Below, piece after piece: positions 1 through 5,471 of a stretch of 5,471 nt of DNA. Below the pieces are notes generated by a model. The model searched no databases, was not told the origin of the DNA, and was given only the letters and a program-made list of their open reading frames with translations. The translations under genes and the position numbers were made by a program. The DNA lies in assembly GCA_028283985.1 (NCBI GenBank), contig JANQSQ010000378.1:1-5471 (forward strand), read 5' to 3'. Source of the DNA: Rhodothermales bacterium. Lineage in GTDB: Bacteria > Bacteroidota > Rhodothermia > Rhodothermales > VXPQ01. Within the stretch, counting starts at the first letter, position 1; each line of letters begins with the position of its first letter.

Positions 1-1
1 A

Positions 2-427
2 TGGGGGGGGCGGGGGGCGGCCGCCGGGGATTACGACCGCGACGGCGACATTGATGTGCTGATGGTCGAAAGCGGGGGCGGCGCCCACCTGTGGCGGAAT
101 AATTTGCTGGAGAATGGAGCCGCCGGCGCCGACGACAACCCCGTGTTTCTTCGCGTGATGCTGGAGGGAAGCGCCAGTAACCGCGAAGGCCTTTCGTCTT
201 CCGTGGAAGTGGTGCTTGGCGACCTCCGAATGGAGCGCCGCGTCCGCACCGGCTCCAGCTACCTGTCCCAGAACGAATTGCCGGTTACGTTCGGACTGGG
301 CGAGCACATCGCCGCCGACAGCCTTATTGTCCGGTGGCCCAGCGGCGTGGTGGACCGCTTCGCCCAGGTCGAGGGCAACCGGCAGTACCGGGTCGTGGAA
401 GGCGCCGCCCGGCTGACGGCATGGTAG
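2..427 (+). CDS. ASPIC/UnbV (CRTAC1-family) protein, C-terminal part
   Basis: Reading from base 2 gives an open frame of 141 codons ending in TAG at 425-427; the true start lies before the window. The first recognisable element is GDYDRDGDIDVLMVE (bases 26-70), an acidic DxDxDGD calcium-binding loop of the FG-GAP/VCBS beta-propeller repeats, followed by LWRNN. Next comes a C-terminal ASPIC/UnbV domain: SNREG, then RRVRTGSSYLSQ, FGLG and LIVRWPSG (roughly bases 176-360), closing with a short VVEG strand. In this family several propeller repeats precede one ASPIC/UnbV domain, and the proteins are usually secreted or surface-bound. Their biochemical role is mostly unknown, so none is assigned. 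The usual GIGARV-like core reads GLSSSV here, a mild divergence. The first 20 or so bases are almost pure G and may not be reliable. Family assignment is firm; function is open. Confidence 0.85.
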   Translation, partial: WGGRGAAAGDYDRDGDIDVLMVESGGGAHLWRNNLLENGAAGADDNPVFLRVMLEGSASNREGLSSSVEVVLGDLRMERRVRTGSSYLSQNELPVTFGLGEHIAADSLIVRWPSGVVDRFAQVEGNRQYRVVEGAARLTAW

Positions 428-459
428 GGAGTTGCTCGGCCTCGCCTGTATACGCAAAA

Positions 460-496
460 TGCATAATAAACCCCTTCTTTATGCAATTATTGCATA
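460..496. promoter_or_regulatory. Candidate operator: 17-bp palindrome plus extra half-site
   Basis: In the 121-nt gap before the acylase, bases 480-496 read TATGCAAT-T-ATTGCATA, a perfect inverted repeat around one central base. A third half-site, TGCATA, lies at 460-465; with flanking bases it also makes a 7-bp inverted repeat TGCATAA (460-466) / TTATGCA (479-485) with a 12-nt spacer. The surrounding island (about 451-508) is strongly AT-rich against GC-rich flanks, as expected of a promoter region. The symmetry suits a dimeric helix-turn-helix repressor; I cannot name its family. I see no convincing -35/-10 pair. Alternatively, a TATGCA/TGCATA stem (480-485/491-496) followed by seven T at 501-507 could be a weak terminator for the upstream gene, but only two G-C pairs support that stem. 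Confidence 0.45.
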
Positions 497-548
497 GTTC
501 TTTTTTTAGGGCCTGCACCAGACTCGGATTTCTCACGGATTCCAGGCC

Positions 549-3065
549 ATGAACCCGCAACAAATTCCTGTGTCGGATTCTTCCGGGGCGGTTCGCCGGG
601 GCAAGGCGATCCGCCGGGCTGTGGTATGGGCGCTGGTTTGCGCGCTGTTCCTGCTCGGTATCACGGTGGTCGGCGCGCGCTGGTATCTGGGCGCATCGAT
701 CCAGCCCCGATCCGGCGCCGTGGAATTGCCCGGCCTGTCCGCCCCGGTAACCATTGCCTTCGACGAATGGGCCGTTCCCCGCATCCGGGCCCGGAACGAA
801 CTCGACGCTGTACGGGCGCAGGGCTTTTTGCACGCTTCCGAGCGCTTGTGGCAACTCGAAATGTATCAACGGGTGGCGCAGGGACGCCTCGCCGAGCTGT
901 TCGGCGAGCCTGCCCTTGGAGCCGACAAGCTGCTCCGGACCCTTGATTTCCGGGGAGCGGCCGAAAGGGAGATGGCCACGCTGCCGGAGTCCATGCTCGA
1001 CACCCTCCGGGCCTATGCGGAGGGGGTGAACGCCCGGCTGGCAAGCTGGCGCGGCCCATGGCCGCCCGAGTTCGTGATTCTGGGCATCGAACCCCAACCG
1101 TGGACCCCGCAGGCTTCGCTTTCCATCTCCCGGAGCATGACATTCGATTTGTCGAAATGGCAGGGGGAACTGGATCGTATCGAGGCGCTTGCCCGTCTTC
1201 CCGAAACGCACCGTCCCGCGCTGACGCCGCGTTATCCTGCCTGGGGTCCCACGATCCTGCAGGATCGTCCCGGAGAACCGGGAATGTCGGAAGACGAGAC
1301 AGGGTCCGCAGCATCCGCGCAGGATGGGGAAGCGGTCTTGCCCGATGTATATCGAACCCGCCTTGTGGAAACCGCGCCGGCCCCTCGCAAGCCGCTCGAC
1401 CCCCTCGGTTTGCTTGCAGGGCTTGGTTTACCGGCGTCCAACTCGTGGGCGATCGGCCCTTCCCGCACCGCGGACGGGTATGCGCTGCTTGCCAACGACA
1501 CCCATCTAAACCTGCGGGCGCCCTCTACATGGTATCTGAATGCGATCTCCGTGGAAGATTCCGATCATCATGTGGCCGGTTTCTCGATTCCGGGAGCTCA
1601 TAGCGTGGTCATAGGTCTTTCCCGGCGCATGGCGTGGGGGTTCACCAATGCATCCATTGACGGCGCCGATTTTATTGCCGAGACCCTCAGCGGGGACGGC
1701 AGCAGCTACCTCGATGGTTCCGTCTGGCGTCCCCTCGAAATTCGCCGCGAGCTCATCGAAGTGCGCGGGCGGGAGCAGTCCGTGGAATGGAATGTCCGTA
1801 GCACCGTTCGAGGACCGATTATTACCGACGTGATTCCTGCGGACGGGCTTGACCTGTCCATGCTCTGGACCGGGTTTCTGGAGCCGGGCCCTTTCCGGAC
1901 GCTCGTGAATATGAATCATGCCCGCGCGGCGGAAGAGATGGATGCGGCCGCGCGCGGCTTCAGTCAGCCGCACATGAACCTCATCTATGCTTCCGCTTCG
2001 GGAAGATTGGGGTATCGCCTGATCGGTTCGGTTCCGCTGCGTCCCGCCGGCACGGTCGGGGCGACCGTTTTATCCCCGGAAACGTGGCCGCAGGGCTGGA
2101 CGGAGCTCCGGGATGAGGATTCGATGCCTGCATGGATCGATCCGCCTTCCGATTATCTCATCACAGCCAACAACCTTCAGAGTTGGGCGGTATTCGGACA
2201 AATCGGTCAGGAATATATCCCCCCGTTCCGGGCGAGGCGCATTCATGATGTGCTTTCACATGCTTCGGAATGGACCGTGGACGACATGCGCAGCCTGCAA
2301 CTGGACTCGCGGAGCCTGTGGTCCGGGCTTACCCGGCAGCGGGCTGTGGACGCCGCCCGTCGTATCGGTGCGGAGGAGTTTGCCGCCGTGCTTGAAGATT
2401 GGGACCTCGCCATCGAGCCCCGCTCGCTCGGTCCCGCTCCTTTCTTCGCCTGGCTCTACCGCCTCCGCGCCCTGATTGCGGCAGACGAACTCGGGGAGGA
2501 CGCCGCTTTTCCGGCATTCGCCTTTGCGCAGATGCTTGAAGAAGGCGATGCGCCGGGGACCCAGTTGGCGCTTTGGGCCGACGACGTGCGCACGCCCGAA
2601 ATCGAAACCCTTGCACACTGGGAGGAAGAAGCGGCCCGTACGGCGGCAGGCCTTGCGGGGGTTCGCTGGGGGGAGGCGCGTTTCGAGCGATCCCCCCATC
2701 CTTTGGGCAGCGTAGCAATGCTCGACCGGCTTTTCTCGTTTCATGTCGGCCCGTATCCCGCCCGCGGCGGTCCCTACACGCTGCGGGCCGCCGACCGCTC
2801 GAGTTGGTCTCCACTCGACTCTACATCGTGGAGCATCCCGTGGGTCGGGGGAGCCGGGGTTTCCCAGCGCTTCGTGGCCAGCATGGCGCCGCACGCGCCG
2901 CGCGGGTACTTTTTTCTTCCCACGGGCCAATCCGGCAATCCACTGGACCGTCATTACAGGGACATGGCTGCCCGCTGGGCCGAGGGTTTTCTGGTGGAAA
3001 TTTCTCCTGGAGAAGAACTGGCCTCCCCTGAGCATCTGCTGGAGCTTCTACCCCCACAACAATAA
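549..3065 (+). CDS. Penicillin acylase family protein (Ntn hydrolase), membrane-anchored
   Basis: This is an 838-residue precursor of the penicillin/cephalosporin/acyl-homoserine-lactone acylase family, which hydrolyses amide bonds after self-cleavage into alpha and beta chains. A basic stretch (RRGKAIRR) precedes one hydrophobic segment at about residues 24-43, giving an N-in anchor with the enzyme in the periplasm. The alpha-chain region (about 60-235) includes the family-like FLHASERLWQLEMYQR. A low-complexity acidic/Pro-rich stretch at about 236-285 is the likely excised spacer. The cleavage site is LPA|SNSW, making Ser297 (codon 1437-1439) the beta-chain nucleophile. NDTHL puts His319 at beta-23, the His of cephalosporin and AHL acylases rather than the Gln of penicillin G acylase. 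TANNL (Asn541/542, about beta-245) fits the oxyanion Asn, and PTGQSGNPLDRHY (791-803) is the usual C-terminal signature. ATG 549 is the only good start: an in-frame TAG sits at 507-509, and the Shine-Dalgarno is weak. The substrate cannot be read from sequence. It is probably co-transcribed with the sulfatase 43 nt downstream. Confidence 0.92.
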   Translation: MNPQQIPVSDSSGAVRRGKAIRRAVVWALVCALFLLGITVVGARWYLGASIQPRSGAVELPGLSAPVTIAFDEWAVPRIRARNELDAVRAQGFLHASERLWQLEMYQRVAQGRLAELFGEPALGADKLLRTLDFRGAAEREMATLPESMLDTLRAYAEGVNARLASWRGPWPPEFVILGIEPQPWTPQASLSISRSMTFDLSKWQGELDRIEALARLPETHRPALTPRYPAWGPTILQDRPGEPGMSEDETGSAASAQDGEAVLPDVYRTRLVETAPAPRKPLDPLGLLAGLGLPASNSWAIGPSRTADGYALLANDTHLNLRAPSTWYLNAISVEDSDHHVAGFSIPGAHSVVIGLSRRMAWGFTNASIDGADFIAETLSGDGSSYLDGSVWRPLEIRRELIEVRGREQSVEWNVRSTVRGPIITDVIPADGLDLSMLWTGFLEPGPFRTLVNMNHARAAEEMDAAARGFSQPHMNLIYASASGRLGYRLIGSVPLRPAGTVGATVLSPETWPQGWTELRDEDSMPAWIDPPSDYLITANNLQSWAVFGQIGQEYIPPFRARRIHDVLSHASEWTVDDMRSLQLDSRSLWSGLTRQRAVDAARRIGAEEFAAVLEDWDLAIEPRSLGPAPFFAWLYRLRALIAADELGEDAAFPAFAFAQMLEEGDAPGTQLALWADDVRTPEIETLAHWEEEAARTAAGLAGVRWGEARFERSPHPLGSVAMLDRLFSFHVGPYPARGGPYTLRAADRSSWSPLDSTSWSIPWVGGAGVSQRFVASMAPHAPRGYFFLPTGQSGNPLDRHYRDMAARWAEGFLVEISPGEELASPEHLLELLPPQQ

Positions 3066-3096
3066 CAGGCGCGCTATTTTGCATGGTATTTCATCC

Positions 3097-3103
3097 AGGA
3101 GGT
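3097..3103 (+). promoter_or_regulatory. Strong ribosome binding site of the sulfatase
   Basis: AGGAGGT lies five bases before ATG 3109. It decides the start: the reading frame is open back to 2743 inside the acylase gene, but only translation from 3109 gives a lipoprotein signal peptide at the N-terminus. It is the only strong Shine-Dalgarno in the window; the acylase and DUF305 starts have weak ones. Confidence 0.85.
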
Positions 3104-3108
3104 CTCTT

Positions 3109-4548
3109 ATGCCTTTGCGGTCCTTTGCCTTTTTCATAGGCCTGACCTGCCTGCTTCTTGCGGCCTGCGGTCAGTCCGTCGAGCGCCCCAATGTCCTGTT
3201 CATCGCCGTAGACGATCTCAACAACGATCTGGGAGCGTACGGTCATGACCTGGTCCGGAGTCCCCACATTGACCGCCTCGCCGCACAGGGGATGCGTTTC
3301 GACCGCGCGTATTGCCAGTATCCGGTCTGCAATCCCAGCCGGGTCAGTTTCCTGACCGGATTGTATCCCGAGCAAACCGGCGCGCTCACGAACCAGGATA
3401 CCTTTCGCGTGCATATTCCCGAGGTCGTAACCCTGCCCCAATGGTTCCGGCAGCACGGGTACTATGTCGCGCGGGTCGGCAAGCTGTTTCACTATGGCGT
3501 CCCCCGGGAAATCGGCGCCGACGGCCTGGACGATTCGCTCTCGTGGGACCATGTCGTCAACCCGCGCGGGATCGACCGGGAAGTGCACGACCGGATCCAT
3601 ACCCTGGTCCCGGGCCAGTTCGGGGGCACGCTGAGCTGGTTGAGCCTGGACGACGACGAGGGCGAACATACCGACGCCCTGGGCGCCAGCGCCGCCATCG
3701 CATTGCTTGAGGAACATCACGCAGCGCAAACGGACCAGCCGATTTTTCTGGCCGTGGGTTTTTACCGCCCGCACACCCCGTATGTGGCGCCGCAGTCCTA
3801 CTTCGAAAAGTATTCCCTTGAGAATATCCATCCGGTGATGGAAGAGCCCGGAGACCGCGACGACATTCCGGTGGCTGCGCTGGCCGACCGCCCCAAACAA
3901 CGCGAACTGACGGTGGAGCAGCGTCGGGAAATTATCCAGGCCTACTATGCGTCGATCTCTTTCATGGATGCGCAGGTGGGCCGCTTGCTCGACGCCCTCG
4001 AGCGTCTGGACATGGCGGACAATACCATCGTCGTATTCGTGTCCGACCACGGATACCATCTGGGTCATCATGGTCTCTGGCAGAAGGGAGATCTGTTTGA
4101 AGGCTCCGTCCGGGTCCCGCTGATCGTGGCTACTCCGGAGCGCCGACACGCCGGCGCCGCCACAGAAGCGCTCACCGAACTGGTCGATCTGTATCCGACC
4201 CTGGTGGAGTTGAGCGGCCTGCCGCTGCCGGAGCATCTGGCCGGCCAGAGCATGACGCCGATTCTTGAAGACCCTGCCCATCCCGGCAGGCAGGCCGCGC
4301 TGACGGTGGCCTGGAGCCGCGCTCGCTGGGTGCATCCTGAAGCGTTTGACGAGCCGGTCCTCGGGCACACCATCCGGACCCCGCGTTTCCGGTACACCGA
4401 GTGGAATCAGGGACAGTCCGGCGTGGAGTTGTACGATTATCAGGAAGACCCGCAGGAATACGACAATCTGGCGGACAATACGGAGAGCGCCGAAACCCTG
4501 ATCCGCCTGAAGCAATTGCTGGACGAAAAAAGGCGCGCGGCGCAATAG
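3109..4548 (+). CDS. Sulfatase, iduronate-2-sulfatase-like lipoprotein
   Basis: A 479-residue type I (formylglycine) sulfatase that hydrolyses sulfate esters, probably on glycans. The signal peptide MPLRSFAFFIGLTCLLLAAC ends in a lipobox (LAAC, lipidated Cys20, Gly21 at +2), so it is an envelope lipoprotein. Visible active-site residues are Asp35-Asp36 (VDDL), Cys74 in CNPSR (the Cys converted to formylglycine) with Arg78, Lys125 and His128 in GKLFH, His222 in RPHTPY, Asp313-His314 in SDHG and Lys326 in WQKGD. These match in order and near-identical spacing the residues of human iduronate-2-sulfatase (D45/D46, C84, K135, H138, H229, D334/H335, K347, from memory). The C-terminal part contains ELYDYQEDPQEYDNLA, usual for the family, and the length is normal. 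A SulfAtlas S1_7-type assignment is likely but not computed. The exact glycan is unknown; iduronate, glucuronate or other uronic or galactose sulfates are possible. No maturase is in the window. It probably shares a transcript with the acylase 43 nt upstream. Confidence 0.94.
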   Translation: MPLRSFAFFIGLTCLLLAACGQSVERPNVLFIAVDDLNNDLGAYGHDLVRSPHIDRLAAQGMRFDRAYCQYPVCNPSRVSFLTGLYPEQTGALTNQDTFRVHIPEVVTLPQWFRQHGYYVARVGKLFHYGVPREIGADGLDDSLSWDHVVNPRGIDREVHDRIHTLVPGQFGGTLSWLSLDDDEGEHTDALGASAAIALLEEHHAAQTDQPIFLAVGFYRPHTPYVAPQSYFEKYSLENIHPVMEEPGDRDDIPVAALADRPKQRELTVEQRREIIQAYYASISFMDAQVGRLLDALERLDMADNTIVVFVSDHGYHLGHHGLWQKGDLFEGSVRVPLIVATPERRHAGAATEALTELVDLYPTLVELSGLPLPEHLAGQSMTPILEDPAHPGRQAALTVAWSRARWVHPEAFDEPVLGHTIRTPRFRYTEWNQGQSGVELYDYQEDPQEYDNLADNTESAETLIRLKQLLDEKRRAAQ

Positions 4549-4637
4549 GCGCTATGGTTCCGGAATGGGCGAGGTCCTGGTCCCAATGACCTTACTGCGG
4601 GGTTCCCCCGAACGGCATGCTGCGGATTGTGTATCTT
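4549..4637. other. Non-coding spacer after the sulfatase with small inverted repeats
   Basis: No credible gene lies here. Small inverted repeats are visible: AGGTC (4572-4576) / GACCT (4588-4592), CGGGG (4598-4602) / CCCCG (4606-4610) with a 3-nt loop, and GTATC (4631-4635) / GATAC (4643-4647), which runs into the next element. None is followed by a T-run, so no intrinsic terminator for the acylase-sulfatase transcript can be placed here with confidence. Confidence 0.4.
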
Positions 4638-4835
4638 CTAAGGATACTCTGATCAAAACGACTTCGCTCAGCGCTTCACGTTCGTGCGTGAAGCGCCCTT
4701 CGGGAGGCTGCGAGGGGTACGCTGGCCGCGTCACTCCTCATTATTCGGGGCCGCCACCTGCATTGCTTCGTAATTCCTTGCCAGCGCACCCCTCTCAGCC
4801 TCTGAGATTTGCGGACTTAATCAGAATATCCTTAA
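4638..4835 (-). repeat. Nested inverted-repeat element, possible structured RNA or MITE/REPIN
   Basis: About 198 nt with two nested pairs of inverted arms. Outer arms 4638-4657 and 4816-4835 (core AAGGATAYTCTGATYAA) match at 16 of 20 positions. Inner arms 4704-4726 and 4780-4802 (core GAGGCTG, GAGGGGT, CGCTGGC) match at 21 of 23. The inner loop is 53 nt (4727-4779). Between outer and inner arms the left side has 46 nt holding a perfect hairpin (4671-4696), while the right side has 13 nt. Read as RNA this is a three-way junction. All four outer mismatches are A/C on the + strand and would be G-U pairs on the minus strand; one of the two inner ones behaves likewise. That is why the minus strand is tentatively given. 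Against an RNA gene: there is no clear minus-strand promoter or terminator. For a mobile element: CTT flanks both ends (4635-4637, 4836-4838), a possible 3-bp target duplication. On the + strand a T6 run (4837-4842) follows at once, so a terminator role is a third option. No coding potential was seen. Confidence 0.6.
4671..4696. repeat. Perfect 10-bp hairpin inside the element
   Basis: GCGCTTCACG (4671-4680) and CGTGAAGCGC (4687-4696) are exact reverse complements around the 6-nt loop TTCGTG. Directly after it, CC-TTCG-GG (4697-4704) forms a minimal stem with a UUCG-type tetraloop on the + strand. No T-run follows, so it is not an ordinary intrinsic terminator. Confidence 0.7.
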
Positions 4836-4837
4836 CT

Positions 4838-4868
4838 TTTTTGTAACGTTTTTGTAACGTGCCCGTAT
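4838..4868 (+). promoter_or_regulatory. Tandem TTTTTGTAACG repeats, candidate ECF-type promoter
   Basis: TTTTTGTAACG occurs twice back to back (4838-4848 and 4849-4859), a period of one helical turn. The first GTAAC (4843-4847) is followed after 16 nt by CGTAT (4864-4868). An AAC-containing -35 and a CGT-containing -10 at this distance resemble promoters of extracytoplasmic-function (ECF) sigma factors. The start of transcription would then fall about 40 nt before the DUF305 ATG, a normal leader length. The repeats could instead be an activator or repressor site. No sigma factor gene is in the window, so the assignment is inference. Confidence 0.4.
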
Positions 4869-4913
4869 CCGTAAATGGGTATTTCCGGCTTGTTCCACAG
4901 ACAAATAAAAGGC

Positions 4914-5471
4914 ATGAAGCATCTTGATCGGATTGTCGCCCTGCTGATTATGCTAACCACAGCGGCCTGCGGCAGCACGGGCGGTTTGGTAACGGAGCAA
5001 GCCGGGGAGCAAGCCGACCGGCCCTCGACCGCCGAATTGGAGGCCCTCTACTGGGCGCGTCAGGATAGTGCGCTCACCCGATTCACCGAGGCTGACACCC
5101 ACTTCATGACGGGCATGATCGCGCACCATGCGCAGGCCCTTATCATGTCGGAGCTGGCGCCTTCCAATGGCGCGAGCCCGCAGGTACAGACGCTGGCTGC
5201 CCGCATCATCAATGCGCAGCAGGACGAGATTGACCTCATGCAGCAGTGGCTCCGCGATCGCGGTCAGCCGGCGCCCGAAGTCCACATCACGGGAATAAAC
5301 CTGATGCTGCACGGCGCCGGCGATCACGCCATGCATATGCACATGCCCGGCATGCTATCGCAGGAGCAACTGCAGGAACTCGAGGCGGCTCGGGGCCTGG
5401 ATTTCGACCGGCTCTTTCTGACCTATATGATTCAGCACCACGCCGGGGCGGTGTATATGGTGGACGAGCTT
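4914..5471 (+). CDS. DUF305 lipoprotein, N-terminal part (cut by window end)
   Basis: ATG 4914 opens a frame of 186 codons that is still open at the window end. MKHLDRIVALLIMLTTAACG is a lipoprotein signal peptide (TAAC, lipidated Cys19, Gly20 at +2), so an envelope lipoprotein is expected. Two DUF305 repeats follow. The first (about 58-114) has FMTGMIAHHAQALIMSE with His71-His72, Met65, Met68 and Met78, then LAARIINAQQDEIDLMQQWL. The second (about 155 onward) has FDRLFLTYMIQHHAGAVYMV with His175-His176, Met172 and Met182, and is truncated. The linker (131-147) is rich in His and Met, including HAMHMHMPGM. DUF305 proteins have a ferritin-like helical fold, and the cyanobacterial copper-binding protein CopM belongs to this family, so periplasmic metal binding is plausible but unproven. 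The Shine-Dalgarno (AAGG one base from ATG) is poor, but the signal peptide supports this start. It is separated from the sulfatase by 365 nt and probably has its own promoter. Confidence 0.9.
   Translation, partial: MKHLDRIVALLIMLTTAACGSTGGLVTEQAGEQADRPSTAELEALYWARQDSALTRFTEADTHFMTGMIAHHAQALIMSELAPSNGASPQVQTLAARIINAQQDEIDLMQQWLRDRGQPAPEVHITGINLMLHGAGDHAMHMHMPGMLSQEQLQELEAARGLDFDRLFLTYMIQHHAGAVYMVDEL

Noticed and set aside
17..24. GCGGCCGC (NotI site) at the window edge as a sign of a cloning vector
   Set aside because: The same octamer occurs inside the acylase gene (1944-1951), so it is expected by chance in such GC-rich DNA.
480..507. Intrinsic terminator after the ASPIC/UnbV gene (palindrome plus T7)
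   Set aside because: The usable stem is 6 bp with only two G-C pairs, too weak for a convincing terminator. Kept only as an alternative to the operator reading.
324..1211. A 295-codon minus-strand open frame spanning the ASPIC gene end, the gap and the acylase start
   Set aside because: It crosses two confirmed + strand genes and the AT-rich control region, and its translation shows no family features.
2743..3108. Extension of the sulfatase frame upstream into the acylase gene
   Set aside because: Translation there is out of frame with the acylase and Arg/Pro-rich without motifs. The strong Shine-Dalgarno and lipoprotein signal peptide fix the start at 3109.
3091..4545. A 484-codon open frame on the minus strand opposite the sulfatase
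   Set aside because: It mirrors the sulfatase codons almost end to end, has no recognisable domain, and the + strand frame has a complete catalytic motif set. It is a GC-rich shadow frame.
4598..4610. Terminator for the acylase-sulfatase transcript (CGGGG/CCCCG stem)
   Set aside because: Only five pairs, a 3-nt loop and no T-run after it.
4552..4846. Short open frames on both strands in the gap after the sulfatase (minus 4552-4734, plus 4565-4846)
   Set aside because: No family features, no good ribosome binding sites, and they run through the inverted-repeat element, which explains the sequence better.

Overview
The window is GC-rich with two AT-rich intergenic islands. It holds four protein genes, all on the + strand and all apparently exported: the C-terminal end of an ASPIC/UnbV (CRTAC1-type) protein, a complete membrane-anchored penicillin-acylase-family Ntn hydrolase, a complete lipoprotein sulfatase of the iduronate-2-sulfatase type, and the first 186 codons of a DUF305 lipoprotein. 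Lipoboxes and periplasmic-type enzymes indicate a Gram-negative (diderm) bacterium. ASPIC/UnbV, penicillin acylase, CxPSR sulfatase and DUF305 together recall aquatic Bacteroidota/Rhodothermota-type genomes or other glycan-degrading phyla such as Planctomycetota. That placement is inference from gene content only.

Layout: 2-427 is the 3' end of the ASPIC/UnbV gene, entered at a very G-rich window edge. 428-548 is an AT-rich gap with a perfect 17-bp palindrome (480-496) and a third matching half-site, probably the control region of the next unit. 549-3065 (acylase) and 3109-4548 (sulfatase) are 43 nt apart with no visible terminator, so they probably form one transcript. The sulfatase has a near-perfect Shine-Dalgarno of its own. 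4549-4913 is a 365-nt non-coding stretch, and 4914-5471 is the DUF305 gene, cut by the window end.

The most unusual part is that last intergenic stretch. Positions 4638-4835 form a nested inverted-repeat element: outer arms of 20 nt (4638-4657 / 4816-4835), inner arms of 23 nt (4704-4726 / 4780-4802), and a perfect 10-bp hairpin (4671-4696) on one side only. All four outer-arm mismatches are A/C on the + strand and would be G-U wobbles in a minus-strand RNA. It may be an undescribed structured RNA or a MITE/REPIN-like element. Immediately after it come two tandem 11-bp TTTTTGTAACG repeats with an ECF-like GTAAC-N16-CGTAT spacing, the likely DUF305 promoter.

The acylase and sulfatase probably act on extracellular amide- and sulfate-bearing substrates at the cell envelope. 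The DUF305 protein looks like a separate, possibly metal-related, surface lipoprotein. Nothing here resembles a phage, CRISPR or rRNA/tRNA locus.
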